Program-made: the position numbers and the translations under genes | Notes under the pieces: generated by a model | The model's input: only the letters and a program-made list of their open reading frames with translations | The model's database searches: none | What the model was told of the DNA's origin: nothing | Part shown: one piece after another, positions 17,384 to 25,843 of the stretch | Layout: every line of letters begins with the position of its first letter | Numbering within the stretch: the first letter of the stretch is position 1 | DNA from: Acidobacteriota bacterium | Lineage (GTDB): Bacteria > Acidobacteriota > Terriglobia > Acidiferrales > UBA7541 | DNA: 64,000 nt | Reading direction: 5' to 3' | Assembly: GCA_013289695.1 (NCBI GenBank) | Contig: JABCZK010000010.1 | Location: forward strand, 1-64,000

Positions 17384-17404
17384 CTTGACAATGACACACT
17401 CAAC
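17384..17404 (+). promoter_or_regulatory. HAIR-type operator for HspR
   Basis: CTTGACA-N7-ACTCAAC matches the HspR-associated inverted repeat (consensus CTTGAGT-N7-ACTCAAG) at 12 of 14 arm positions with the exact 7-nt spacer. The left arm contains the -35 hexamer of the dnaK promoter, so bound HspR would block RNA polymerase. The HspR gene itself lies at the end of the same gene set (20770-21168), giving the classical feedback loop. Confidence 0.75.
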
Positions 17405-17413
17405 GTGTACTAT
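17385..17413 (+). promoter_or_regulatory. dnaK promoter
   Basis: TTGACA (17385-17390), a 17-nt spacer and TACTAT (17408-17413) form a near-consensus housekeeping promoter. Transcription would begin near 17420, leaving a ~57-nt leader with AGGAGCG before the dnaK ATG at 17477. Confidence 0.75.
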
Positions 17414-17476
17414 GGGTAGGATTTCGAGCGAGCTTCCCGCTAGAATGCTCGCCGAACGTTATTAGGAGCGAGATCC

Positions 17477-19420
17477 ATGAGCAAGATTATAGGAATTGAC
17501 CTGGGCACGACGAATTCGGTGGTAGCGGTCATGCAGGGCGGCGAGCCAACCGTAATTCCCAACCAGGAAGGTGCGCGCACGACTCCTTCGGTAGTCGGCA
17601 TCACCAAGACGGGCGAACGTCTGGTGGGCCAGGTGGCCAAGCGGCAGGCGATCACCAACCCGGAAAACACGATTTATTCGATCAAGCGGTTTATGGGCCG
17701 GCGCTACGACGAAGTGAGTGAAGAACTAAAGATGGTGCCCTACAAAGTGGTGAAGCACGGCGAAGGCGTCGCGGTGTCGGCATACGGCAAGGAATACACG
17801 CCGCCCGAAATCTCGGCGATGATTCTGCAGAAGCTGAAGCTCGCCGCGGAAGATTTTCTGGGCGAGAAAGTGACCGACGCGGTGATCACCGTGCCGGCAT
17901 ATTTCAACGACGCGCAGAGGACCGCGACGAAAGACGCGGGCAAGATCGCCGGTCTGGACGTCAAGCGCATCATCAACGAGCCGACGGCGGCGGCACTTGC
18001 CTACGGTCTCGATAAGAAGAAGGATGAGACCATCGCAGTGTACGACTTCGGCGGCGGCACGTTCGACATTTCCATCCTGGAAGTCGGCGAGGGCGTGATC
18101 GAAGTGAAGGCCACCAATGGCGATACGCACTTGGGCGGCGACAACATTGATCAACGCATCGTGGACTGGCTGGTGGAGGAGTTCAAGAAGGACGAAGGTC
18201 TGGACCTGAAGAGCAAGGGGAACGAGATGGCGTTGCAACGCCTGCGTGACGCAGCGGAGCGCGCCAAGATCGAACTGTCCAGCACGATCGAAACCGAGAT
18301 CAATCTGCCGTTCATCACGGCGGATGCGAACGGTCCTAAGCACCTGGTGAAGAAACTGACGCGGGCCAAGCTGGAAGCGATGGTGGACGATATCGTCAAG
18401 CGTTCGGTCGAGCCTTGCAAGCAGTGCATGAAGGATGCGGGCGTGGACGCCAGCAAGATCAACGAAGTGGTGCTCGTCGGCGGACAGACGCGCATGCCGA
18501 TGATCCAGCAGCTGGTAAAAGACCTGTTCGGCAAGGAAGGCCACAAGGGCGTGAATCCTGATGAGGTCGTCGCGGTAGGCGCGGCCATTCAGGGCGGCGT
18601 GCTGGCGGGCGAAGTGAAGGACATTCTTCTGCTGGACGTGACTCCGCTTTCGTTGGGCGTTGAGACGCTCGGCGGCGTGACTACCGTGCTGATTCCGCGG
18701 AACACTACGATTCCGACGCGCAAGTCGGAAACGTTTTCGACCGCGGCGGACAATCAGACGTCGGTCGAAATTCACGTGCTGCAGGGCGAGCGGCCGGTCG
18801 CCAGTGGAAACCGCTCGCTCGGCAAATTCCACCTGGTGGGATTGCCGCCGGCTCCGCGCGGAGTGCCGCAGGTGGAGGTGACGTTCGACATTGACGCGAA
18901 CGGCATCTTGAACGTCTCGGCAAAAGACAACGCGACGGGCAAGGAGCAGAAGATCACCATCACGGCATCCACTGGTTTGTCGAAGGAAGAAGCCGAACGC
19001 ATGAAGAAGGAAGCGGATTCCCATGCGGCAGAGGACAAGGCGCGGCTTTCGGAAGTGGAAGCCCGCAACCGGCTGGATAATTTGGTGTACCAGACGGAAA
19101 AAGTGGTGAAAGACAATCGCGAGAAGCTGGCCGAGTCCGAGGTGAAGGCGGCTGAAGAGGCGCTCGACGAAGCCCGCAGAGCGCTGGCGGAAGGCGGCTT
19201 GGACAAGTTGAACGCGGCAGCGGAAAGCCTCACCAAAGCTTCGCACCACATCGCGGAAACGATGTACAAGGCGCAGCAAGCGTCGGGCGCGGCAGCGGGA
19301 GCACCGGGCGGCGCGGATGGCGCGAGCGGCGGCGCTGCGCATGGCGGCAACACTTCCGGACCAGGCGATGTGGTGGATGCCGAGTTCGTGGATGTTGACG
19401 ACTCGAAGAAGCCGAATTGA
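17477..19420 (+). CDS. dnaK: Chaperone DnaK (Hsp70)
   Basis: The 647-residue ATP-dependent chaperone shows all Hsp70 hallmarks: [15 protein letters not shown] at the N-terminus, [17 protein letters not shown], the phosphate motif [24 protein letters not shown] and the linker [13 protein letters not shown]. The substrate-binding domain follows, then a helical lid and a Gly/Ala-rich tail ending in [12 protein letters not shown]. It works with DnaJ (next gene) and GrpE; grpE is not in this cluster. Regulation by HspR through the upstream HAIR element is likely. Confidence 0.98.
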   Translation: MSKIIGIDLGTTNSVVAVMQGGEPTVIPNQEGARTTPSVVGITKTGERLVGQVAKRQAITNPENTIYSIKRFMGRRYDEVSEELKMVPYKVVKHGEGVAVSAYGKEYTPPEISAMILQKLKLAAEDFLGEKVTDAVITVPAYFNDAQRTATKDAGKIAGLDVKRIINEPTAAALAYGLDKKKDETIAVYDFGGGTFDISILEVGEGVIEVKATNGDTHLGGDNIDQRIVDWLVEEFKKDEGLDLKSKGNEMALQRLRDAAERAKIELSSTIETEINLPFITADANGPKHLVKKLTRAKLEAMVDDIVKRSVEPCKQCMKDAGVDASKINEVVLVGGQTRMPMIQQLVKDLFGKEGHKGVNPDEVVAVGAAIQGGVLAGEVKDILLLDVTPLSLGVETLGGVTTVLIPRNTTIPTRKSETFSTAADNQTSVEIHVLQGERPVASGNRSLGKFHLVGLPPAPRGVPQVEVTFDIDANGILNVSAKDNATGKEQKITITASTGLSKEEAERMKKEADSHAAEDKARLSEVEARNRLDNLVYQTEKVVKDNREKLAESEVKAAEEALDEARRALAEGGLDKLNAAAESLTKASHHIAETMYKAQQASGAAAGAPGGADGASGGAAHGGNTSGPGDVVDAEFVDVDDSKKPN

Positions 19421-19465
19421 AATCACGCAACGCGTGATTTCATCCTGCGGACCGGCAGCGCCGGT
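19420..19465 (+). terminator. Two small hairpins directly after dnaK
   Basis: AAATCACGC-AAC-GCGTGATTT (19420-19440) begins at the last base of the dnaK stop codon, and ACCGGC-AGC-GCCGGT (19451-19465) follows. Neither has a clear U-tract, so they are more likely RNA-stability or partial-attenuation structures that reduce dnaJ-hspR expression relative to dnaK than a strong terminator. Confidence 0.45.
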
Positions 19466-19496
19466 ACGAAGGATCTGGCAGCAGACGCGGCTGACC

Positions 19497-19538
19497 GTAG
19501 GGGCGGGCCATTGAGATGAAAATGGGACCCGCCCCTAC
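19497..19538. repeat. REP-like inverted repeat between dnaK and dnaJ
   Basis: The arms GTAGGGGCGGG (19497-19507) and CCCGCCCCTAC (19528-19538) are perfectly complementary, separated by 20 nt. The GTAG tetranucleotide at the base of a GC-rich stem is the hallmark of REP elements that RAYT transposases recognise. It lies 42 nt before the dnaJ start. Confidence 0.6.
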
Positions 19539-19579
19539 ATTTGTGTGCTCGATCAAATAGGATTTAATTTCGCTCTATT

Positions 19580-20758
19580 ATGGCGACGACTACCAAACAA
19601 GATTATTACGAGCTGCTGGGCGTAGCGCGCAATGCGGCGGTGAAGGACATTCGCGCGGCTTATCGCAAGCTCGCGCGCAAGTATCACCCCGACCTCAATC
19701 CCGGCGACAAATCCGCGGAAGAAAAATTCAAGCAGATTCAGGAAGCCTACGAAGTTCTTTCCGACACCAAGAAACGCCAGGTGTATGACCAGTTCGGATT
19801 CAACACGCCGGGGCAGGGCGGAGCTCCGCCGCCGGGTGGCGGATATAGTTACGGCGGCGGCGCCGCGCCGGAAGATGTCCATTTCGATTTCGGCGGGTTT
19901 GATTTTGGCGGCGGCGGCGCAGGTGGGGGCGGCGGGACCAGCTTCCGCGATTTATTCAGCCAGGTTTTCCGCGGGCAGAATGCGGCCCGCGAGGCGAACG
20001 AGCGCGAACCGGGCAGCGACCTGGAATTTCAGATTGAGATCCCCTTCGCCGAAGCGATGCGCGGCGCGGTGAAAAAGCTGAGCATCACGCGGCTGGATGT
20101 GTGCAACGTGTGTCACGGAGCGGGCGTGCAGCCGGGCGATGAAAAAGTTTGCCCCACGTGCGGCGGCACGGGGCAGGTGACGCAGGTGAGCGGCAAGATG
20201 CGTTTTCAGATTGCCTGCTCGCGCTGCGGCGGCACGGGACGTTTGCATACCATGTGCAAGAATTGCGGCGGAGAAGGCCGCGTGCCGCGCGTGGAATCGC
20301 TGGACGTGCGCATACCGCCGGGGGCGCAGACAGGCTCGCGCGTGCGCGTCGCGGGGCGCGGCAATGCGGGGTTGCACGGCGGAGCGCCGGGCGATCTGTA
20401 CATTGTGATGAAGGTGGAACCGCATCCATTTTTTGAACGCCGCGGCGATGATCTTTACACCGTGGTTCCGGTGACGGTGACGGAGGCGTCGCTCGGGTCG
20501 AAAGTGGAAGTACCGACGATTGATGGGCGCGCGCAGGTGCGCATTCCGCCAGGCACCAACAGCGGGAAAAAGCTGCGCTTGCGCGAAAAGGGCGCGCCTT
20601 CGATAAGGCAGCCCGGAAAGCGCGGCGATCAGATCGTGGAGGTGCAAATCGTGGTACCGAAACCAGAGGACGAGCGCGTGCGCAATCTTTTGAAGGAACT
20701 GAGCAAGCTCGATCCGGAAGATCCACGGCGCGAAATATTTTCGCGCGCGACGGTTTGA
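19580..20758 (+). CDS. dnaJ: Chaperone DnaJ (Hsp40)
   Basis: The 392-residue co-chaperone has a J domain (residues 6-72, with the HPD tripeptide in KYHPDLNPG that triggers DnaK ATP hydrolysis), a Gly/Phe-rich stretch (about 75-125), a zinc-binding region with four CxxCxGxG-type repeats ([32 protein letters not shown]) and the C-terminal substrate-binding domains. It acts with DnaK in folding and, in HspR systems, DnaK often serves as HspR co-repressor. The gene ends 11 nt before hspR. Confidence 0.97.
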   Translation: MATTTKQDYYELLGVARNAAVKDIRAAYRKLARKYHPDLNPGDKSAEEKFKQIQEAYEVLSDTKKRQVYDQFGFNTPGQGGAPPPGGGYSYGGGAAPEDVHFDFGGFDFGGGGAGGGGGTSFRDLFSQVFRGQNAAREANEREPGSDLEFQIEIPFAEAMRGAVKKLSITRLDVCNVCHGAGVQPGDEKVCPTCGGTGQVTQVSGKMRFQIACSRCGGTGRLHTMCKNCGGEGRVPRVESLDVRIPPGAQTGSRVRVAGRGNAGLHGGAPGDLYIVMKVEPHPFFERRGDDLYTVVPVTVTEASLGSKVEVPTIDGRAQVRIPPGTNSGKKLRLREKGAPSIRQPGKRGDQIVEVQIVVPKPEDERVRNLLKELSKLDPEDPRREIFSRATV

Positions 20759-20769
20759 GGAGAAGTTTC

Positions 20770-21168
20770 ATGGCAGCGCGTCCCAGGAAAAGAGCGAAGG
20801 CCGGTTACATGATCAGCGCGGTGGCGGAGTTGTACAAGCTGCATCCGCAGACGTTGCGGCTGTACGAGCGCGTCGGATTGCTCACGCCTTCGCGTTCGCA
20901 GGGCAATACGCGGCTGTACACGGACCAGGACTTGGAACGGCTGGAAGTGATTCTGAATTTGACGCGCGAGCTGGGCGTGAACCTCGCGGGGATTGAAATC
21001 ATTTTGAACATGCGGGACAAGATGGCGGAGATGCAGTCGCAGATGGAAGCGTTCACGCATTTTGTGCGCAGCGAAATGGCGCGCGGATTTAATGCCGGCG
21101 AGGACCGGAAATATCGGAATGCGATCGTGCGCACGACGCCGCGGCAGGCCATCCGCGTGCATAAGTAA
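20770..21168 (+). CDS. hspR: MerR-family heat-shock repressor HspR
   Basis: The start is ATG 20770 with GAGGAG 8 nt upstream, overlapping the dnaJ stop. The 132-residue protein has a MerR-type winged helix: YMISAVAELYKLHPQTLRLY, then ERVGLLTPSRSQGNTRLYTD, followed by a coiled helix (IEIILNMRDKMAEMQSQMEA) for dimerisation. The LHPQTLRLYER recognition region and position behind dnaJ are characteristic of HspR, which binds HAIR sites; one such site overlaps the dnaK promoter. It has none of the drug-binding domains of other MerR proteins. Confidence 0.9.
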   Translation: MAARPRKRAKAGYMISAVAELYKLHPQTLRLYERVGLLTPSRSQGNTRLYTDQDLERLEVILNLTRELGVNLAGIEIILNMRDKMAEMQSQMEAFTHFVRSEMARGFNAGEDRKYRNAIVRTTPRQAIRVHK

Positions 21169-21281
21169 GCCACCGTAGCTGATCTGCGTTTTCATTTTCC
21201 TCGAAGCTTTCCACAGGTGCGACAACTTCCACAGCCATGGGTGTGCTTGCGCGCGGCGCGGGTGGCGCTTATTCTTGCAAG

Positions 21282-22154
21282 ATGGCGCGAGCAGATTGTC
21301 CGCATTGTGAGGGTAGTGGCTGGAAAGTGGTGGAGCGCACCACGGAAGGTGCGCAGGCGCTCGCGGCGGACCTGCCGGGCGCGGGAGCGGGCGAGCCGAA
21401 GATGGTGTGGGCGGTGCCGTGCGATTGCACCACGGGCGACCGCACCGAGCGTGCTTTGCAGCGTTCGCGCGTGCCGGAACGCTACCGGCATTGCGATTTT
21501 GAAAATTACGAGACGGACAACGATATTGAAAACGTTTCGCGCGAGCAAATGGCGGCGTGGAATCGCAGCCTGGCGCAAGCGAAATTGATGGTGCAGCGGT
21601 TTGCGGACGAATTTCCCGTGGGCAGCGAGCACGGATTGCTGTTGATGGGCCCGTGCGGCGTGGGCAAGACGCACCTGGCAGTTTCGGCGCTGAAGTCCAT
21701 CGTGCTGCGCGGGCATAGCGGGCTTTTTTACGATTACCGCGAGCTGCTGAAAGCGATTCAGGACAGTTACAATCCGGAGAGCCAGGCGACGGAAATGAAC
21801 GTGCTCGAGCCGGTGCTGAAGGTGGAAATTTTGGTGCTCGACGATGTGGGTTCGAGCAAGCCTTCGTTGTGGGCGCTCGAGACCGTGGGGCACGTGCTGA
21901 ATACTCGTTACAACGAGAAGCGCGTGACGTTGCTGACCACCAACTTTTTGGATTCGGACGCGGGGACCGGAACTGCCGCAAATGGGGCGCCGGCCGCGCG
22001 GGTCGCGGGAATGCGCGCGCCGACGATTGAAGATTCACTCACCGAGCGCGTCGGCAAACGCATTCGTTCGCGTTTGTATGAAATGTGCCGTACGGTGGAA
22101 ATTTTCGCGGCGGATTACCGCAAAGAAATTCGTCATGCGGGACCGTTTCGTTAA
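21282..22154 (+). CDS. DnaC/DnaI-like helicase-loader ATPase
   Basis: About 290 residues from ATG 21282 (an upstream ATG at 21237 is also in frame; neither has a strong ribosome-binding site). An N-terminal Cys motif (CPHCEGSG...VPCDC) is placed like the zinc-binding domain of DnaI-type loaders. The AAA+ core carries Walker A GPCGVGKTHLAVSAL and Walker B VEILVLDDVGSSKPS, then LLTTNFL (sensor 1) and SRLYEMCRTVEIFAADYR at the end. A ~30-residue Ala/Gly-rich insertion sits before the last helices. It probably loads the replicative helicase, though IstB-type relatives exist; no istA is adjacent. Confidence 0.8.
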   Translation: MARADCPHCEGSGWKVVERTTEGAQALAADLPGAGAGEPKMVWAVPCDCTTGDRTERALQRSRVPERYRHCDFENYETDNDIENVSREQMAAWNRSLAQAKLMVQRFADEFPVGSEHGLLLMGPCGVGKTHLAVSALKSIVLRGHSGLFYDYRELLKAIQDSYNPESQATEMNVLEPVLKVEILVLDDVGSSKPSLWALETVGHVLNTRYNEKRVTLLTTNFLDSDAGTGTAANGAPAARVAGMRAPTIEDSLTERVGKRIRSRLYEMCRTVEIFAADYRKEIRHAGPFR

Positions 22155-22213
22155 GTGAAACCGCAATGCGGGCCGCCTACTGTGCTTGCTAGCCCGCCAA
22201 CGTTAGCCCGGGA

Positions 22214-22230
22214 GCTGCTTGCTGCGCCCC
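22214..22230 (-). repeat. REP-like repeat, copy 2
   Basis: On the minus strand this is GGGGCGCAGCAAGCAGC, identical to the core of copy 1 (12151) and copy 3 (22582). Similarity to copy 3 extends outward (CCTTGCC ahead of both). Copies 2 and 3 lie in opposite orientation on either side of the N-terminal part of the transposase remnant. Confidence 0.6.
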
Positions 22231-22300
22231 AGCTTGGCAAGGTTTCAGAAGTAGCGACCGGTCGCATGGCCTTGTCGCTCTCGGTCTCCCGAAGTGAACC

Positions 22301-22815
22301 ATGCCTGACGCAGCTCGATACGGCCGACGTTCGATTCGGATGCAGGGCTTTGATTACTCGCAATCTGGATTGTACTTCGTCACGATTTGCGCGCAGGGTC
22401 ATGAGAGCATGTTTGGCCGCGTTTTCAATGGGACTGTGGTTCTCGAGCCTGGCGGATTAGCGGTGCGCGATGTCTGGCTCAATCGGAACAGCCGGTTTCC
22501 TTGCGCGGTGTTTCTCGACTATGTGGTCATGCCGAATCACTTCCACGGCATCATTAGCAAGTGTTGACGCCTTGCCGAGAAGGGGCGCAGCAAGCAGCGC
22601 CTACCGCCTGCACGCTGACTCTGAGCAAGATGATTCGGGCGTTCCAGTCGCTTTCGGCCACTGCGGTGAATCGGGCGCTTGGGCGGCGGCCTGGGCCGGT
22701 GTGGCAGAGAAACTTTTGGGAACACATCATGACCGATAAAGGCGAGTTGCGAACTGTGCGCGAATATGTGCGTCAGAATCCTTGGCGATGGGACAGCAAT
22801 CCGGAAAATGTTTGA
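22301..22815 (+). pseudogene. Degenerate REP-associated tyrosine transposase (RAYT, Y1_Tnp)
   Basis: The first part (22301-22567) encodes the family start: SGLYFVTICAQGHESMFGRV, the turn VWLNRNSRFPCAVFLDYVVM and the HUH motif PNHFHGII. It then hits TGA at 22565. The family C-terminus resumes in another phase (about 22621-22815): VWQRNFWEHIMTDKGELRTV, REYVRQNPWRWDSNPENV. The central helices with the catalytic Tyr are missing or scrambled, and a REP-like repeat (22582-22601) lies in the gap. RAYTs mobilise REP palindromes; this copy is dead, but similar palindromes persist in the window. Confidence 0.8.
22582..22601 (+). repeat. REP-like repeat, copy 3
   Basis: GGGGCGCAGCAAGCAGCGCC is located within the broken RAYT gene, just after its premature stop. 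It is identical to copy 1 over 20 nt. Insertion of this REP unit may be what disrupted the transposase. Confidence 0.6.
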
Positions 22816-22943
22816 ATCCGCGAAATATTTTGCGAGCTGATACCATCGTGTACTGGTCTGAAACACAACTTCCCTTTCATTATTGCGTAACATTAATCTG
22901 AGCCGGCGCGGCTGCGCATTCCCCGGTTTTTCGCGATGGTTTG

Positions 22944-22973
22944 TTGACAATGCGCGAATCGGGCGGGTATTAT
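22944..22973 (+). promoter_or_regulatory. rpsA promoter and leader
   Basis: TTGACA (22944-22949), an 18-nt spacer and TATTAT (22968-22973) form a strong promoter-like signal. The predicted transcript begins near 22980 and has a ~118-nt leader carrying a hairpin GAACGTC-N7-GGCGTTC (22985-23005) before GGAGG and the rpsA ATG. A structured leader would fit S1 autoregulation, which is known in Gammaproteobacteria; here it is inference. Confidence 0.65.
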
Positions 22974-23098
22974 CCTCGTGATAAGAACGTCTAGCGTGGG
23001 CGTTCTATCCCCTTCTTTGCTCCAAACCCCGGCGGGTGGAGTAGCCGAGTCCGAATTCTCGGCAGCAGGGCACGAATCCGTACGGAGGCCGCTCCCCA

Positions 23099-25261
23099 AT
23101 GTCACCCGAACACGACCTGAATCTTCCCACTGCGACCGTTGAATCAGCCGGTACAGACGCGCCCGCAGAAAATCCGCAAGGCAGCGCCAGCGAAGCTGTT
23201 GCCGAGCCCCCGAGTAGTTCTGCGAGCGTTAGCACCGCCGCTCCGATTTCCACGGGAACAGCCGCGGCAGTGGCGCGAGCGCCAGAACCTCGTTCGGGCG
23301 ACAACGGTGTGGCGGAACCAAGCCCCGCAAATGCAGAATCGGCGGAGAAGATTGCAGCTGACGACGTGAGGGAACAAAGCAGCGCGGCCGAACTAATCGC
23401 GCCGGCAGAATCTGCCGATACGTCAGAAGTGACCGCAGCGATTCAATTCGTTGACGCGGCTGAAACGCCTGCCGCAAGTCCGGCCGTCACCGTGCCGGAA
23501 GGAACCCCGCCTTCGGAAAGCTCCGAATCTGCCGAGACCACGCAAACGATGGATCAGTTGATGGAGCAGTTTGCGGTGCCCGAGCCCGCGGCAGCCGAGG
23601 GCGAAATTTTCGATGGGCACGTACTGGCCGTGACGGACGCAGGCGTGATCGTGGACGTCGGCGGGAAGTTCGAAGGATTGGTTCCCGCGCAGGAATTCGT
23701 GGATTCGGGCAGTCCGATTGAATTTGGAGCGGGGCAGACGATCGAAGTGGAGCGTTTGCACGCGCAGAAAGATGGCTACGTGCTGCTATCGCACGTGCGC
23801 GCACACCGGCGGCGTGTTTGGGAGCGCATCGAGAAATCGTATCGCGAGCACGCCACGATCAAGGGCAAAGTGACGGAGCGGATCAAGGGCGGGCTGGTGG
23901 TGGATATCGGCGTGCGGTCGTTCCTGCCGGCATCGCAGATTGAATTGCGTCCGGTGCACGATCTGGATTCGTGGAAAGACAAAGAGATCGAAGTACGCGT
24001 GCTGAAATTGAATCGCAAACGCGGCAACGTGGTGGTGAGCCGCCGCGCGATTCTGGAAGAAGACCAGAAGTCGAAGCGCGAAACGCTGATGGGCTCGCTG
24101 GCCGAAGGCACGATCGTTACCGGCAAAGTGAAGAACGTCACGGACTACGGCGTGTTCGTGGACCTGGGCGGAATGGACGGGCTCTTACACGTCAGCGATC
24201 TGGTGTGGGGACGCGTGCCGCATCCTTCCTCGATCGTGAAAGCGGGCGACGACCTGCAAGTGCAAATTCTGAAATTCGATAAGGACAAGCAGCGCATTTC
24301 GCTGGGACGAAAGCAACTGCTGCCCGATCCCTGGGCCACTGTGCCGGAGCGTTTTCCGGTGGGCACTCGCGTACACGGGAAAGTAGTGGGCGTGACGGAC
24401 TACGGCGCGTTCGTGCAGATCGAGCCGGGCGTTGAAGGCCTGGTGCACGTCAGCGAAATGAGCTGGTCGAAGCGCACCAAGCATCCGGCTAAGATCGTGA
24501 AGGAAGGCGACGAACTGGAAGTAGTGGTGCTGGAAGTGAAGACCGATCAGCGCCGGATTTCGTTGGGATTGAAGCAAACGCAGCCCGATCCGTGGGACGC
24601 CGCGGCAGAAAAATATCCGGTGGGCACCGTGGTGAGTGGACGCATTCGCAACCTCGCGGATTTTGGCGCGTTCGTCGAAATCGAAGAGGGTATGGAAGGG
24701 CTGATCCACATCAGCGACGTCAGCTGGACCGAGCGCATCAAGCATCCTAGCGAGAAATTCAAGAAGGGCGATACGGTGGAAGCGAAAGTCCTGAAAGTGG
24801 ATTCGCAGAACCGGCGGCTTTCGCTCGGCATCAAGCAATTGAAGGACATCTGGGCGGACTGGTTCACCGCACACAAGATCGGCGACGTTTTGAAGGGCAA
24901 AGTAGCGCGCACGACTGATTTTGGCGCCTTCGTCGAGCTGGCGGAAGGGATCGAGGCGCTTTGCCACGTTTCTGAAATCGAAGAGCGGCGGCCGAAAGGC
25001 GATCGCGACAAGGAGAAGGCCGCGCGCGGCGCGCGTGTGACCGCCGTGCTGACTACCGGGAACGAATACGATTTCAAGATCCTACGCCTGGAGCCCGAAC
25101 AGCACAAAATTAGCCTGAGCTATCGCGCGGCGCAGAAACAGGTGGAGCGGCAGGAGATCGAATCGTACCGGGCGGCAGCGGCGCCGACGCCGCGGGCGCC
25201 GAAATCGTCGCCGACCGCGACGATTGGCGATGCCATCATGGCGAAACGGCAGTCATCCTAG
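23099..25261 (+). CDS. rpsA: 30S ribosomal protein S1 with a long acidic N-terminal extension
   Basis: The 720-residue protein has six S1 RNA-binding repeats: GEIFDGHVLAVTDAGVIVDV (about 160), then at about 250, 340, 425, 515 and 600 (e.g. GTIVTGKVKNVTDYGVFVDL, GTVVSGRIRNLADFGAFVEI, GDVLKGKVARTTDFGAFVEL). S1 captures mRNA on the 30S subunit. The first ~155 residues are an Ala/Glu/Ser/Pro-rich, probably disordered acidic extension that E. coli S1 lacks. GGAGG lies 9 nt before the ATG at 23099. The C-terminal ~50 residues are basic and Ala/Pro-rich. Confidence 0.94.
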   Translation: MSPEHDLNLPTATVESAGTDAPAENPQGSASEAVAEPPSSSASVSTAAPISTGTAAAVARAPEPRSGDNGVAEPSPANAESAEKIAADDVREQSSAAELIAPAESADTSEVTAAIQFVDAAETPAASPAVTVPEGTPPSESSESAETTQTMDQLMEQFAVPEPAAAEGEIFDGHVLAVTDAGVIVDVGGKFEGLVPAQEFVDSGSPIEFGAGQTIEVERLHAQKDGYVLLSHVRAHRRRVWERIEKSYREHATIKGKVTERIKGGLVVDIGVRSFLPASQIELRPVHDLDSWKDKEIEVRVLKLNRKRGNVVVSRRAILEEDQKSKRETLMGSLAEGTIVTGKVKNVTDYGVFVDLGGMDGLLHVSDLVWGRVPHPSSIVKAGDDLQVQILKFDKDKQRISLGRKQLLPDPWATVPERFPVGTRVHGKVVGVTDYGAFVQIEPGVEGLVHVSEMSWSKRTKHPAKIVKEGDELEVVVLEVKTDQRRISLGLKQTQPDPWDAAAEKYPVGTVVSGRIRNLADFGAFVEIEEGMEGLIHISDVSWTERIKHPSEKFKKGDTVEAKVLKVDSQNRRLSLGIKQLKDIWADWFTAHKIGDVLKGKVARTTDFGAFVELAEGIEALCHVSEIEERRPKGDRDKEKAARGARVTAVLTTGNEYDFKILRLEPEQHKISLSYRAAQKQVERQEIESYRAAAAPTPRAPKSSPTATIGDAIMAKRQSS

Positions 25262-25440
25262 GATTTTTTGAGGCTGAGGTTCCGCCGGGGGCGCGGGGGC
25301 GACGCCTGGCTGAAATTATTTCTCGCAGGAAAATCATTTACCTTGCGGTAGATTGGTGATATGCAAGGACATGCGTTGCCCCTCCCTAACGCGTACACGG
25401 CCGAGTTCAATCCGAAATCTTAACGAGGAGGCTCTCACCC

Positions 25441-25818
25441 ATGGCAGGAGCTGCCGGAGAGCATGGAAACAAAGAACATACCATGACGAAGGCGGAACTC
25501 GTCGAAGAGGTGACGCGCGTCACGGAACTGCCCCGCAAGGAATCTGAAGCGGTGGTGGAAACGATTTTCGAGAGCATCATCGCCGCTCTACAAGCGGACG
25601 ATAAAATCGAAATCCGCGGTTTCGGCAGCTTCCGCACGCGGCAGCGGCGCGGTCGCACGGGACGCAATCCCAAGACCGGGGCCAAGGTGGAAGTGCCTCC
25701 CAAGAAGATCCCCTACTTCAAGCCCAGCAAGGAATTGAAAGATTACGTGAACAATCCGCGTGCGGCGAGCGCGGGAGCGGGCGAGCACGGCACTCCTCAG
25801 AGCCACACGCAAAGTTGA
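25441..25818 (+). CDS. HU/IHF-family DNA-binding protein
   Basis: The 125-residue nucleoid protein has a classical HU/IHF core (residues 15-107): MTKAELVEEVTRVTELPRKE, the dimer helix VVETIFESIIAALQADDKIE, the signature IRGFGSFRTRQRRGRTGRNPKTG with the DNA-wrapping arm, and PYFKPSKELKDYV. The N-terminal 14 and C-terminal ~18 residues are extra. The start at 25441 is supported by GAGGAGG about 10 nt upstream, while the internal ATG at 25483 has no such site. It could be an HU homodimer or an IHF-like subunit. Confidence 0.92.
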   Translation: MAGAAGEHGNKEHTMTKAELVEEVTRVTELPRKESEAVVETIFESIIAALQADDKIEIRGFGSFRTRQRRGRTGRNPKTGAKVEVPPKKIPYFKPSKELKDYVNNPRAASAGAGEHGTPQSHTQS

Positions 25819-25843
25819 GCGGGGACTTGGGGGACTGACCGCG

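Noticed and set aside
17341-17476. CIRCE element (HrcA site) at dnaK
   Set aside because: No TTAGCACTC-N9-GAGTGCTAA-like inverted repeat is present; the repeat found is of HAIR type.
17726-19426. 566-codon minus-strand ORF opposite dnaK
   Set aside because: It is a shadow frame of the high-GC dnaK gene with His/Arg-rich nonsense composition; dnaK is unambiguous.
21237-22154. IstB of an IS21 element for the DnaC-like ATPase
   Set aside because: No istA or terminal repeats lie beside it, and the N-terminal Cys motif fits a replication helicase loader better.
22301-22815. TGA in the RAYT frame as a selenocysteine codon
   Set aside because: The downstream homology is in a different phase, with central residues missing, so it is a pseudogene and not recoding.
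22990-23030. Second tRNA 3'-end fragment upstream of rpsA (GTTCTATCCCC...CTCCA)
   Set aside because: Spacing from the T-loop to CCA is one base short and the T-stem does not pair; chance similarity.
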